NCBI RefSeq assembly: GCF_019393635.1
Contig: NC_057861.1
Span: forward strand, 171,897,577 to 171,961,576
DNA length: 64,000 bases
Origin: Dromiciops gliroides
Lineage: Eukaryota > Chordata > Mammalia > Microbiotheria > Microbiotheriidae
Direction of reading: 5' to 3'
Shown: positions 10,621-21,179 of the stretch, piece by piece
Numbering within the stretch: the first letter of the stretch is position 1
How the letters are laid out: the number at the start of each line of letters is the position of its first letter
Program-made: the position numbers and the translations under genes
Notes under the pieces: model-generated
Database searches by the model: none
Seen by the model: only the letters and a program-made list of their open reading frames with translations
Told to the model about the DNA's origin: nothing

Positions 10621-10639
10621 CCTTGAAAAAGGCTTCCTC

Positions 10640-11470
10640 CCTTCGAGTCTCATGCACTTTAAGGGGGAGAGAGAGGCTGACTTCCTTCCCCATGGTTTCA
10701 CGATCTTTGGGCGCTCTTTCTCTTCTCTCCCCACCCCCAACAAATCCTAGTACTTTTATAGGGAAAAATATGAAAGGAGTTGTTAATAACATCAGTTTTA
10801 TTTCATACTGTCCTGCCGTAGGAAACCAATAGCCTCATCTCTTTTCAAGAGTGCAGTCGCGGGAAGTTTTAGGAACTAATAGTTAAAGGCATCTTATTGG
10901 TCGCAGGTCATATGGGAGGCGGTTACATCTCAGTCAAGTCCTCTCCCTTCCAGTCTATTAGGGGAGATGGGAACCTTGGGTAGAGAGATCCAGAGGGCAA
11001 TCCAGGCACTAAGGACAGAAACGACTAGGTTTCTCTGAGTTTACCTGCTTTGGTCAAAACAACATTGCCTTTCTCTTGAAAAAAAAAAAAGAGAAAATGC
11101 TTTCATTAAAGTTACTGGGGTTTATTTTTTTCCTTTGCACACAGAATTCCGAAGCCCCGAGGACCTCCTAGTTTTTCTATTTCTGTGGCAGCTGTGTAGT
11201 TTTTTCAGCTAGAGTAATTCCCCAAGGACAACGTCCTGAGCTGAAGCTTGTTTATAAGCCTTTGAAGGCTAGGATTATAGTCGTATTCCTATAGCCACAG
11301 GCTAGCAGTGACTACACATAAAAGATCCGAAGTAGTTTCAGCACTGGGCAGCTGGGAAAGAGGTCTGAGCTTTGATGTTCAGTTGAAATTAAGGACTTCT
11401 TTTAACAGTGTAACTGCAGGTGAAAAAGTTCAGAAACAAGGCGCAGGAGAGCCCAATTCCGTGTCCCAGC
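10640..11470. other. Unique sequence, no gene seen
   Basis: This is pyrimidine-rich then mixed sequence. It includes an A12 run near 11,079-11,091 and a CTTATTGGTCGC inverted CCAAT near 10,892. No repeat family or coding exon was recognised. Confidence 0.4.
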
Positions 11471-11477
11471 TTTAGAT

Positions 11478-11655
11478 ATTGACAGATTTAGAGATGGGAA
11501 GGACTTTAGAGGTTATCTAGTCCAAACATTTTACCGAAGATTAAATTGAGGCTCAGGGAGCATCAAATGACTTGTCCAAGACCACAGTTGTTTTAAGTAG
11601 CAGTCAACCGCAGTCATGAGACTTCAAATGCAGCTTTCTTCCCACTGCTCCATGC
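11478..11655 (-). repeat. Mar-1/MIR-type CORE-SINE
   Basis: It reads as a reverse-complement CORE-SINE: TTTAGAGATGGGAAGGACTT, then TTATCTAGTCCAA, a diverged 'gaggctcagggag' block, ATGACTTGTCCAAGACCAC and a degraded head. It is an old copy. Confidence 0.72.
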
Positions 11656-11667
11656 TTCTACTATCTA

Positions 11668-11855
11668 ATAAATTCAAAGCCTGGAAGGTATCTTGGACAT
11701 CAGGTAGTCCTATTCTTCAGTACACCCATTTTGTAGATAAGCAAATTGAGTGGGAGGATAAGTGCTTTATCTAGGTAATTTAGGCGGTAGGTGAAAGTGT
11801 CAGAATTCGAACCCAAGTACTCCGCAGACCCACTGCTCTTTTCACTGCTGCCTCG
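11668..11855 (-). repeat. Mar-1/MIR-type CORE-SINE, second copy
   Basis: It lies in the same orientation directly beside the preceding element. It keeps CTGGAAGGTATCTTGGACATC, CCCATTTTGTAGATAAGC and GAATTCGAACCCAAGTAC, with a larger divergence in the core. Confidence 0.65.
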
Positions 11856-12463
11856 GATAATGAGTTCACACAGTGGTGCATATTATTCGTCCAAGCTAAA
11901 CCAACTGACAAAAGGCTCACAATTGCTCATTCTTAAGTTATTGTTTACATTTATTGGAGGCCTTGGGGAGATTATCCAATCCTTTCTAATCCCTATATGG
12001 TTGATTTAAAGCACGTAAGTCATGTGCAGAGTGCATTGCTTGTGCTTCTGGATACAATCTTCGAGGTGACAGGCTCTCCTGGGGAAGGAACGTTGAACCA
12101 ATTCGAAAGCAAAAGAAAATGAAGTTAGGAAAGCGAGCAATGCTTTGGATACCTTGAAGACCATGGGAATGACAGCACAGCAAAGGACTTGGAGACAGTT
12201 TGTGATATGCCACACTGTGGCGATCCTACCAGTTTAAAAGAGAGAAAATGTGGTGCCGGAGCCAGATTTATCCTTTTCCTCCAGGGGACTTCCTCCAACT
12301 GAGAAGGCCGATCCTGGCCTCTTCTTACTAGCAAAGATCCAAATGTCCCTAAGTTCTAACCCACTAATAAATTTGAGAAAATGAACTGTCTTTGTCCTAT
12401 GACTACTGTTAAAAGACAGGTATGCCTACTTACGCAGATCCTTTTCTTTCCTAAACAGCCTGT

Positions 12464-12500
12464 ATGGGGTTGATTTAGAACTACTCATACAGAACCCCAT
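12464..12500. other. 8-bp hairpin with 21-base loop
   Basis: ATGGGGTT (12,464-12,471) pairs exactly with AACCCCAT (12,493-12,500). A wobble and a G-C pair extend the stem. It lies in unique sequence, but the stem is too short to claim an RNA gene. Confidence 0.45.
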
Positions 12501-12705
12501 GCCCTGTAACTGTGGCAGTGAGACTACTTGTTTGCTGTACTAAGTTTCCTAATGTTTATTCTTGTACCAGTTGTAACATTATTCCAATTCCTAGTTCCAT
12601 TTTTCTATTCCCCTTTGCGATCCTCCCCTTGCTCTCCATCCCTATCTCTCCTCTTCCTGTATCCTCCTCTCCTCCCTCTCTATTTCTCCTCCGGCAGTAC
12701 TCCCC

Positions 12706-12907
12706 TCCTTCCTTCCTTCCTTCCTTCCTTCCTTCCTTCCTTCCTTCCTTCCTTCCTTCCTTCCTTCCTTCCTTCCTTCCTTCCTTCCTCCCTCCCTCCC
12801 TCCCTCCCTCCCTCCCTCCCTCCCTCCCTCCCTCCCTCCCTCCCTTCCTTCCTTCCTTCCTTCCTTCCTTCCTTCCTTCCTTCCTTCCTTCCTTCCTTCC
12901 TTCCTTC
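12706..12907 (+). repeat. Compound (TTCC)n(TCCC)n(TTCC)n satellite-like tract
   Basis: About 200 bases of pure pyrimidine have a symmetrical structure: TTCC units to about 12,786, CCCT units to about 12,843, then TTCC units again. The long open frames on both strands (poly Ser-Phe-Leu-Pro or Glu-Gly-Arg-Lys) are products of the repeat. Pyrimidine-rich imperfect sequence continues to about 13,070. Confidence 0.97.
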
Positions 12908-13489
12908 TCTACCTCTCCTCCTGCATCTACGGCCCTCCCTCCTTCTCTCTCGACCTTTCCTCCTCCGATAATCTCTACCTCCTTCAATCCCTCTCCACCT
13001 CTATATCCTTCCTTCTCTCCCACTCTAACTCTCCTCTCTTCTTTCCATCCTGTTTTCTCTCCTACTTTCTCTGTCAGGAGGCTTCTCTTCTCCAGTACCT
13101 CCCAGCCACTGCTTGTGTGCAGGATTCAGTCTCTATCTTAGACACAAATAAACAGGTTGGAGCCCACTTGTTCTGAGAGATTGTGCGCTGACTCCCAATG
13201 TGAAGAAAACACTAAATCGTAAAATATATGGAAAGACTTGGGGGAACTATGGTCCTGGGGTTTGTTTGTTTGGCAGAAAATGTTCATAAACCTTAGACCG
13301 GAACCCCATCCTCCTTGCCTCAAGACAGCGCCCTGTAGAGCGATTATCAGTTTCCTGACCAGTTGCCCATCCATCCTCCGTGAGTCTCTTCCGCCTATTT
13401 CCAAAGGCAAGACCTTTCTGAAAAGAGGTCCTTGAATGCTTTTCCCGTTTAACTGGCCTTCCTCATTAGCAGTCTCGCCATTATACACA

Positions 13490-13720
13490 GAACAAACTCT
13501 TGGCTTACATATGTATGTAAATGTATGCGCACCGATTCATGTACCTTTGCTATATAAGAGCCCTATGGTTGCATCCCCGCAGATTGGAAAGAGAGGAAGC
13601 TTGCCTCTGGGCTGCGGGGAGAAACCACACTCTATAAATTAGAATGTCTGCTCTGGCGTCTGACTCTACTGGTAGCCCTGATGATGACTGTGCAAATGTT
13701 CATTTTAAGTTGAGACTTTC
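13490..13720 (+). promoter_or_regulatory. Weak core-promoter-like segment
   Basis: It contains a CTATATAAGAG TATA-like box at about 13,549-13,559 and TCTATAAATTAG at about 13,631. Both lie in unique sequence about 20-30 bases upstream of possible start sites. No downstream coding exon was identified. Chance occurrence of TATAAA-like strings is common, so this is a low-confidence call. Confidence 0.2.
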
Positions 13721-13929
13721 TTGGGAAATCAAACTCTTGGTTATTTTTTTTTAATGAGTTTCCCTTTTGATGTAGGCTTTGAGGCGATCAGCACCCACTC
13801 CTTCTCTCCGAGACCACAGGACCTGCTCCTGGTTTGCCAAAACCATTTTAGACACCCAGCTCTTAGAATTCAGTCGAACCCAGCCTGACTAGAGTGTTTG
13901 ACTGTTTGGCTAGTAAAGTGAGAGTCAGG

Positions 13930-15180
13930 GTCCAGCAGTGTGCCGCGCCCCGCCCTCCCTCTCCTCCCTCCCTCCACCTTCCCCCCACCCCACCCCATCC
14001 CCAACCGCGGGGAAAGCCCTGAGGCTGCTAGTTCCCTGAATTTGCTCAAAAGTACGGAGGCTTCAGTTTGGCAGCCTAAGGCATCCAAGAGAATGGAGCA
14101 GCCTGGTAGGGAGCTGTTTTGGTTCAATCCTATTCAGAGATTTAGAGGATGATGGAGACAGAAAGTCCCTGAGACTGGCTTGTCTATGGTAATCTCTCCT
14201 TGAGTCCTCCAAACTATTTGCTCGAATCTGCTTATGTGCTGAGTGGTAGAACGCCTGTATCCAGGGTTTGGCCCACTTAACTCGCTTCACCTTCAGAATT
14301 AAAAGTTAGCTCCATTTTCTCTCCTTGTCAAAAGTCTTGAAGATCTCTGGGATGGATTTGGTTAATGCAACATTTAGTTTCAATTATCTTGGACAATATT
14401 GAGTAATAGCGCAGACAGGAAATAGGAGATGTGCTGTTTTCCAAGGGACTTGTATCCCCATAACTAAAAAATGACTTTAATTTAGAAAATAAATGGCAAG
14501 ACATTAACTTGCGAAGTGGTTAGCATTACCCTGTTCCTCCCCCTCCCTCCTCCCCAAAGTTAGGCTGTCCAATTTATGAAAGCTCTGCTACTGAGGTGTG
14601 CTAAATAGGACACGCTGAGGTCTGAACTCTGATCCCCGGTGCTTTATTGTGCGACCAAAAGATTAGAAGGAGCAAACCCCAATCGCTATCAAAACCTATT
14701 AGACGCTTCCTATTTTAATCACCTCTAATTTCTTAAATCAGGGCCTTCCTGATCTCGCACGGGAGGGTGAAAAGATTGCATCATATTTAATATTTTAAGG
14801 TTGTATGAGATTCTCCCCCCTCCCCGCCCCCTCCCCTCCCCGTAAAGAGGCCCATGATCCTGAATTTCAAGCCAAAGACCCGGCAATAGCTGATATAAGA
14901 TTCTAGTTAGTTCTTATACATTGTTTCTTTTTAAATGATTTCTTTTAAATGTCTCTCCCTTCCTTCTCTGTGGAGGTAGTGCACTATGGACATGGAATAT
15001 GGCATATACTGTCAGACTTAGTGGATGTGTTGGTTAGTTTAATTGTGCTCTGTCTCTGTCTTTCTTCTCTTTCATGGCCCATGTAGGGGAAGAAGGAGGG
15101 AAATATTCAGAAATGAAGGCGTATATAAATAAAATACTCCAGTAAATTAAAACTAATTTTAAAAATAAAATTACTTTTTA
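13930..15180. other. Unique sequence with C-rich patches, no gene seen
   Basis: C-rich patches lie at about 13,945-14,005 and 14,815-14,842. Composition becomes AT-rich toward 15,180. No transposon was recognised before the SINE that starts at 15,191. Confidence 0.4.
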
Positions 15181-15190
15181 AATACTCTTT

Positions 15191-15333
15191 TTTTTTTTGG
15201 TGAGGCAATTGGGGTTAAGTGACTTGCCCAGGGCCACACAGCTAGTAAGTATTAAGTGTCTGAAGGCAGATTTGAACTCAGGTCCTCCTGACTCCAGGGC
15301 CTTGCTCTATCCACTGTGCCATCTAGTTGCCCC
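15191..15333 (-). mobile_element. Young tRNA-derived marsupial SINE
   Basis: This is the first young SINE met from the left. It shows TGAGGCAATTGGGGTTAAG, the ACACAGCTAGTAAG core and a CCATCTAGTTGCCCC head in reverse complement. It is flanked by a perfect 12-bp duplication TAAATACTCTTT (15,179-15,190 and 15,334-15,345). Confidence 0.95.
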
Positions 15334-15340
15334 TAAATAC

Positions 15341-15361
15341 TCTTTCTTTCTTTCTTTCTTT

Positions 15362-15429
<68 letters not shown>

Positions 15430-15432
15430 TTT
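15341..15432 (+). repeat. (TTTC)n microsatellite
   Basis: About 22 TTTC units with one slippage near 15,359 immediately follow the SINE target duplication. The overlapping frames encode only Phe-Leu-Ser repeats. Confidence 0.95.
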
Positions 15433-16064
15433 TGCAGTGGAAGGAATCATTGAATCTAACTACTTTAGTGAATGTGGTGCTAGAAGGACAAGGTTTGGTT
15501 CCTTGGTTAGTCATACAGAGCAAGTTCAATTTGAAATTTGTCCCATCAAAAAGATCTAATGAAAAAAAAAAGATTTAATGAGAGGTTAAAATTGTTATTG
15601 ACACTGTCAACTTCATCTCCCTTCCAAAAATCAAAATTCATTATTTTGAAATGTCATCACATATGCTTTTAAATTTTACTTGGTAGGTCATTTCAGCCAT
15701 GGAGTGGTAAGTCTAGAAGCACCTAATAGAGAGTTTTCTTTTCTTAGGATGATACTAAGTGAAATTTTAAAAAGACCTTTTTTTTTTTTGACAAGTAAAA
15801 ACAGATAGAAACTCTAAGCAAAGTCAGAGTCATTTATGTTCAACCTCTGCACCCTACTCTAATCACTCATGTTGTGCTATTTAAATGACTAAAGTTAGCC
15901 TAAGAAACATAGTTATGATTAAGCAAAACTGGTCTTCATTGAACTGAGACTTCCAAGAGTAATAGAATGCAGCAAGGGGCCTTGGTTGAACAAAGATTTG
16001 AAAGGTACATTCCAACTACTTTCCTTGATGTAGTGGTTCATTACTTTTCCTTTCCAGTTACTTT
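15433..16064. other. AT-rich unique sequence, no gene seen
   Basis: A and T homopolymer patches lie near 15,566 and 15,780. No repeat family or credible coding region was recognised. Confidence 0.4.
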
Positions 16065-16084
16065 AGAAATATTCTTCCCCTAAA

Positions 16085-16248
16085 AAAAAAAAAATTGGGG
16101 GCAGCTAGGTGGCATAATGGATAGAGCACCAGCCCTAGAGTCAGGAGTACCTGAGTTCAAATCCGGCCTCAGACATTTAACACTTACTAGCTGTGTGACC
16201 CTGGGCAAGTCACTTAACCCCAATTGCCACACTAAAAAAAAAAAAAAA
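16085..16248 (+). mobile_element. Young tRNA-derived marsupial SINE
   Basis: Full length with A tail. The 20-bp flanking duplication AGAAATATTCTTCCCCTAAA (16,065-16,084 and 16,249-16,268) is perfect, which makes this a recent insertion. About 11 A residues precede the GGGGGCAGC head. Confidence 0.95.
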
Positions 16249-16268
16249 AGAAATATTCTTCCCCTAAA

Positions 16269-16736
16269 GCCTGAAATGAACTCCAATAAGATGATTAAAG
16301 AGGAAATGCTTTTAAAATATTTAAATTAAAATGTATTATTTCCTTTCATCATTGCAGCTGTAATAAAACAATTTCTTAACATTTAGGCAAATGGAACATG
16401 TAAAAATTCATATACAAATGAAACAGTCTGACTATATTTAAGTATTTCTACAAATAACCTGGGTACTTCCATTTTAAGTTTTATTCTTGAATTTTGCCAT
16501 TGGAAAGAGACATGAAGTACAGCAATATCTTTTTAAACAATTGGATTGCCTGGAACTTGGCAGATCTGATTTTCCCCCACAACTAGCATTAGGCAAGAGA
16601 AATCTAACTTAAATGTTGGAGATTAAATAAAGTCATGACCCACCAAAGAAAGGAAATTCAATGCTCTTATTAAACCTTTATCCTGAAATAACTTTGACTA
16701 GTAAATACGGGAGGGCAGTCATCCATCTTTCTATTA
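16269..16736. other. AT-rich unique sequence, no gene seen
   Basis: No transposon consensus or coding signal was recognised. Confidence 0.35.
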
Positions 16737-16746
16737 AATAAACTTT

Positions 16747-16868
16747 ATTTTTTGGTGCAATCAGGGTCAAGTTACTTGCCCAGGGCCACACAGCTAGTAA
16801 GTGTCAAGTGTCTGAGGTCAGATTTGAACTCAGGTCCTACTGAATCCACTGAGCCACCTAGCTGTCCC
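16747..16868 (-). mobile_element. Young SINE, internally shortened
   Basis: Reverse-complement copy lacking the 'ccagggccggtgct' middle block. It is flanked by AATAAACTTT at 16,737-16,746 and 16,871-16,880. The second of these is shared with the next SINE. Confidence 0.9.
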
Positions 16869-16880
16869 TCAATAAACTTT

Positions 16881-17028
16881 TTTTTTTTTTTGGCGGGGCA
16901 ATGAGGGTTAAGTGACTTGCCCAGGGTCACACAGCTAGTAAGTGTCAAGTGTCTGAGGCTGGATTTGAACTCAGGCACTCCTGAATTCAAGGCCAGTGCT
17001 TTATCCACTGTGCTACCTAGCTGCCCCC
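16881..17028 (-). mobile_element. Young SINE in the same target site
   Basis: Full-length reverse-complement copy with a T-run at its left. It is flanked by TCAATAAACTTT at 16,869-16,880 and 17,029-17,040. The left flank is also the right target duplication of the preceding SINE, so two insertions used the same target. Confidence 0.95.
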
Positions 17029-17084
17029 TCAATAAACTTTTAATAAAGCATACACTGGTCAAGCTGTTGGACAGTACTTCTGAA

Positions 17085-17235
17085 CTGTAAACAAAATGAA
17101 TCTTAGAGGCAACTCTCTTATTTTACAAATAAAGGAACTGAAACCCAAAAAAGCTTATGAGTCCTTTATAGGGTCACCTTGAGGTAGACCAGAGACAAGA
17201 ATGCAGTTTTTTTGGTTCCCATTCTTTGCTCTTTC
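17085..17235 (-). repeat. Old Mar-1/MIR-type SINE
   Basis: It reads as a degraded CORE-SINE in reverse complement with TTTTACAAATAAAGGAACTGAAACC and a diverged GGGTCACC block. Confidence 0.55.
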
Positions 17236-17369
17236 AATTTTACATGCTCCCCTTTCCCTTAAAATTACATAATTGAGGCCCACCAGGGAGCATAGACATT
17301 CATAGAGAGTTCTATGCATACCCATACTACTGAGTGTGAAGGAGCCAAGGGGGTTTTTCTAAACATAGA

Positions 17370-17575
17370 TGTGGAGTCAGAAAAGACCTTAGAAGTAGTC
17401 CATTCCACCTTTCCCCCACCCACCCCTTTTTGTTGAATAGATGATGAAACTGAGAATCAGAGAAGTAAAATAACCTGTTCAAGGTGAGCAAGGTTGTAAG
17501 TAGCAGTTGGAGTTTGAATTTAAATCCTCTGACTTCAGCTTTAGGTATTTTTCCACTGCACCAGGCCATCTCTCA
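17370..17575 (-). repeat. Old Mar-1-type SINE
   Basis: It keeps GGAGTCAGAAAAGACCTTAG, GATGATGAAACTGAGAATC, TAAGTAGCAGTTGGAGTTTG and a CCACTGCACC end. It has a C-rich slippage near 17,412. Confidence 0.7.
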
Positions 17576-17699
17576 ATAAAATCAGCTTCTTACAAAGAAG
17601 TTGTACTATAATGGTATCTATTTGAATAGAAGAAATACTACCAGAATGATATAATGTGTAAGTACATGAATTAATAACCAAAAGGTCTTCATTCTACTT

Positions 17700-17925
17700 A
17701 CTGGTGGTGGTGACCCCAATTTGGGGTTTTCTTGGCAAAGAAAGTGGCTTGTCACTTCCTTCTCCAGTATATTTTACAGATGAGGAAACCAAGGCAAACA
17801 GGATTAAGGAACTTGCCCAAGGTCACACAACTAGGAAATATCTAAGGCCAGATTTGAACTCACAAAGATGAGGCGTCCTGACTTCAGGCCCTGCACTCTA
17901 CTCACTGTGCCACCTAGCTGCCTAA
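17700..17925 (-). repeat. Mar-1-type CORE-SINE
   Basis: This is a clear copy: CCCCAATTTGGGGTTTTCTT, CACTTCCTTCTCCAG, TTTTACAGATGAGGAAAC, AGGTCACACAACTAGG and CTGTGCCACCTAGCTGCC. The 'ttggggttttcttggcaaag' block distinguishes it from the young SINE and from MIR. Confidence 0.88.
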
Positions 17926-18330
17926 TTATAGTCTGAATCATGCAAATACTTACATTGAATTTTCAATTATTATTTGGATTCAGAACAATATTAATTTGAA
18001 TGAAAAGCTAAAAGAAAAAATGTAATGGGAAACTTCAAGCTTCTAGAACTAATGTGTAATTGCCTATATATGCCTGTAATTATGTGCATCTTTTCTATTG
18101 TCATTAACCGGTTTCTGGACTGAATATGATATGTAAAAAGAGCTCCTTTATCCAGTGTAGTGGTTCTATGGGAAAGCTGAGTTGGATTTCAGCACCTTGG
18201 ATCTCTGCTATAGTTTCATCTTGGATATGAATGAAACTATGAGACCACAGGTATTTGCCCCCTCCCTCAACACTCCCCCCCAATCAACAGATGATACTAG
18301 GGAAGCAGGAAATGACCAGGAGAAGGGAGA
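17926..18330. other. AT-rich unique sequence, no gene seen
   Basis: No repeat family or coding signal was recognised. Confidence 0.35.
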
Positions 18331-18334
18331 ATTA

Positions 18335-18480
18335 GAATAATAGAATGTTTGAGTTCCAAAGAATTTTAGAGATCACCAAGTCCAACTCATTTTACAGGTA
18401 AGAGATGAAGTGACCTGGTAACATGCACACAGCTATGGAGTGGCAAAGTCCAGTACCCCCTTGCCTGGATCAGCTGCCTC
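18335..18480 (-). repeat. Old Mar-1/MIR fragment
   Basis: It keeps ATAGAATGTTTGAG, TAGAGATCACCAAGTCCAAC, CATTTTACAGGTAAG and a short CACAGCTATGGAGTGGC core. Confidence 0.6.
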
Positions 18481-18864
18481 TTATGATTAGGAATTCTTAT
18501 GTTTAACCTCACCTATTAACATTGACAATAAAGATGCTGGAGCTTCAAGATATTCATATAGAAAAGGCACAAACCATGTTTGCTCCCCACAACTCAAGAA
18601 TAATAGTGAAGCACACTCCTTGAAAAGGCACTAATGTTTATCAATTAATTGATTGAAACTCCCAGAGCATTGATCTTGCATTGTTTGACTGGGAATTTAT
18701 CATTGTATACCCCCAAATAATTGATACTTGAAGATCCAACATAAAAAGAAAGGAAAAGAGAGAGAGAGGAAATGAAAATATATTTAGAACATCAAACTTT
18801 TCAGGTTCCCAGAGAAGAGCTTTTTTTTTTTAAATTCATGCTAAAAAAAAAACAAACCCAAAAT

Positions 18865-18998
18865 CATTTAGTGAGTACTTACTATGTGGTAGGAACTGTG
18901 CTAAGCATAAAGAAAGGCAAATTTTTTTTTTGCTAATATGCTTACTTGGCCCCCCCCCCTCAAATAGTTCATACCCTCAAGGAGTTTACAACCTAATA
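18865..18998 (-). repeat. Fragment of an old mammalian repeat
   Basis: TTAGTGAGTACTTACTATGTGGTAGGAACTGTGCTAAGC is followed, after T- and C-runs, by CCCTCAAGGAGTTTACAACC. This is the 5' start of the long non-coding repeat seen better at 48,975-50,110. Confidence 0.6.
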
Positions 18999-19564
18999 TT
19001 GGTCCTCTGTTGGAATTCTGGCCTGTGAATTTACATATGCTTCTCCCAGTCCCAGTGACACAACAAGGAGGTATGGCTGCAAGTATAGAAGCCTTCTGAA
19101 AAAGCTTCCTATTTTTAAAGAATGCTTTTAATGATCTCTTAGCCTTAGTACTTCTGGAAGCAAAGTTGAATCATGGTGACTAACACTTTCTCTGAAATTA
19201 CCTGCTCCAGTTTGAAGCAGAGGAATTATTCAGCTTCTTTAGCTAAAATAAATCAATATAAATAAATCCCTTCCCAAAAGTTTCCCCTGCATAGTAGCTT
19301 ATACAAGTTAGGACCGAAATGATTTTTTCCCCTAAACATTTGCTGCCCCCATGTGTTCCTTATATAATTGTGAACAAAAATACCAGGCTAAGGCTAAAAG
19401 AATGTTCACTTAGCCCATATGTCAGCTTTGCTTACAATAAAACCATTATGTGTTCATTTACAGATCATACCCAAGAAGAATAACTCATCATATGTCATCA
19501 TATTAACAACTCATCTATATATATTATTCACACATTATATATACAAACAGAAATATAATTAGAA

Positions 19565-19755
19565 AGGCAATAGAGCAGGGTAGAGAGAACATTGGACTGG
19601 AAGTCAGGAAACCTAGATTCTTGTCTTATGTTTGTCACTAACTAGCTAGGGCAAGTCACATCAATGACTCATGCCTCAGTTTCCTCATTGTAAAGCTGAA
19701 AATTGGAGTAGATGGCCTCTAAAGTCCTTACTGGCTCTAACGTTCTTTGATTGTG
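19565..19755 (+). repeat. MIR-type SINE
   Basis: Plus orientation: GAGAGAACATTGGACTGGAAGTCAGG, CACTAACTAGCTAGG, GCCTCAGTTTCCTCATTG and GGCCTCTAAAGTCC are in consensus order. Confidence 0.8.
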
Positions 19756-19764
19756 ACGATGGAA

Positions 19765-19955
19765 TCATAATATCATAGATCCTTCCAACTCGGAAGGGAG
19801 TTCATTACCCACTTCTCGTCCCCACATTTTACAGATGAGGAAAATGAGGTTCAGAGGGATTGAGACTTGCCCAGGATTGCACCGTTAGTAGACTTCAGAG
19901 GCAGGGTCTAAAACGAGGTTCTTTAATTCCCAAAGCAGCATTCTTTCCCTTATGA
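19765..19955 (-). repeat. MIR/Mar-1-type SINE
   Basis: It lies tail to tail with the previous element: ATATCATAGATCC, CACATTTTACAGATGAGG, TTGAGACTTGCCCAGGATTGC and a degraded head. Confidence 0.72.
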
Positions 19956-20039
19956 GTGAATGGAGGTGAAAATGGGGGAGGGGGGAAGGAGGAGAATCTT
20001 CAAGGAGAAATAAAACAGTCTACTGACTAATCTTACCTC

Positions 20040-20660
20040 TAAGTAAGGAACCAGTTTGGATGTATGCCCCCTCCCCCCAAAAAAAAAAACTGGCCAGGAA
20101 TGAATTTCCTGTTTTCTCGTTTGAATTTCTTACCTCTTTCCTCTGCTATCTCAACAAACCTGCTCCTCAATGCCCACAGAGCTGAGACCCAAAGGGTTAA
20201 ATTTCATTTGCATTTTAAAGGCATCAAACTGTACTACAAAGGTGTGTTACTTCAAAAGTGAGACTCCCCTATGGTATTCGCCATATTCATCATGTCATTG
20301 CTACTTCTTGTCTAGGCTAGTTTTCAAAACTTCCACTTGATTGAATGGTTATTCTAAGAATATACTCCGAGTTGAGTTTTGCAGACTCTATCCTAAAGAA
20401 GCCAAGGGTTCTATGAGTCTATGAACCTGCAGCTCTGTGGAACTCTACTTGAATTCCATGAGGGTATCATTGCACAAGAGTAGTTGGACCTTGAATGTTT
20501 GGGTGAAATAACTTCCCCTTCTTATTCTAAGTTAGCCTGAGCATGTCATTCTTGAATCTAGTTACTTTCTTCCTTTTATCTATAAACAACAGTGCCATTT
20601 TCACTCCAAGCAGCTGTGCAAATGAAGCCTGTACCAGAAAGACCCATGTCACCACTCAGG
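20040..20660. other. Unique sequence, no gene seen
   Basis: It has a C-run/A-run patch near 20,068-20,090. The open frame beginning there has no recognisable domain. Confidence 0.35.
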
Positions 20661-20664
20661 ATCA

Positions 20665-20790
20665 CACACATAGAACTGAAAGGGACCTCAGTTCATAGGT
20701 CATCTAGTTCAACTCCTCATTTTACAGATGAGAAAACTGAGGCCCAGAGTGGATAAAAATGACCTTGATCCCAAGGTCACTCTACTCATG
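20665..20790 (-). repeat. Mar-1-type SINE fragment
   Basis: It keeps ATAGAACTGAAAGGGACCTCAG, AGGTCATCTAGTTCAACTCC, CATTTTACAGATGAGAAAAC and CCCAAGGTCAC. Confidence 0.75.
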
Positions 20791-20974
20791 AATGCTTATA
20801 GGCAAAAATCATTCCATTTATTACAGCACTACAATCTTCTCTGGTGACATCAGGAGAAGAGGACAAGGAAGAACTTTACCTGTGATTTCAGTGGTCTCCG
20901 GAATTCTCAGTTCTAAATTCCTCTCACAGTTGCAAGAGCATCTTCTCTTTCACCTAGAGTCTGAGAAAGAGGCC

Positions 20975-21095
20975 TAAAGCAACTGGGGCTGTGACTTGTC
21001 TGTCATCCTACAGCTGGTGTAACAGGAACAGAATTGAACCTGCCTCTTCCTCTCTCCAAGGCCAGTAGTCAACTATCTACTTTGCCATGCTGCCA
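20975..21095 (-). repeat. MIR/Mar-1 head fragment
   Basis: GCTGTGACTTGTCTG, a diverged ACAGAATTGAACC block and CTACTTTGCCATGCTGCC lie in reverse-complement order. It may be the separated second half of the element ending at 20,790. Confidence 0.5.
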
Positions 21096-21179
21096 ATGAC
21101 TGTAGCAATTTGCAAAATAAGAAAAGGAAGGACTATTATCATAATCCATCTTCATCCTTAACCTTTTTCATTCTAAGTT

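Larger units (their letters stand above)
1..15180. other. Young-SINE-free, CpG-cluster-rich unique domain
   Basis: This stretch contains no copy of the young marsupial SINE that recurs every 1-2 kb after 15,191, and no L1 or LTR that I can recognise. Only a few old MIR/Mar-1 fragments are present, between 5.6 and 11.9 kb. It has three CpG-dense clusters, many purine/pyrimidine tracts and several motif-rich unique segments. Exclusion of recent transposons together with CpG clusters is typical of regulatory territory around developmental genes. That function is inferred; no exon of a known gene was recognised on either strand. Confidence 0.6.

Noticed and set aside
12464..12500. Candidate microRNA hairpin
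   Set aside because: Only 8-10 paired bases with a 21-base loop; far below a pre-microRNA stem.
12512..13141. Long open frames on both strands (about 150-210 codons)
   Set aside because: They run through the TTCC/TCCC repeat and encode only Ser-Phe-Leu-Pro or Glu-Gly-Arg-Lys repeats; no start context or domain.
1..15190. Assignment to a Hox cluster or other named developmental locus
   Set aside because: The repeat exclusion fits, but I found no homeobox, no miR-10 or miR-196 sequence and no exon that would justify a name.
16097..16200. tRNA gene from A- and B-box-like sequence
   Set aside because: The boxes belong to the tRNA-derived SINE head; no cloverleaf or anticodon arm is preserved.
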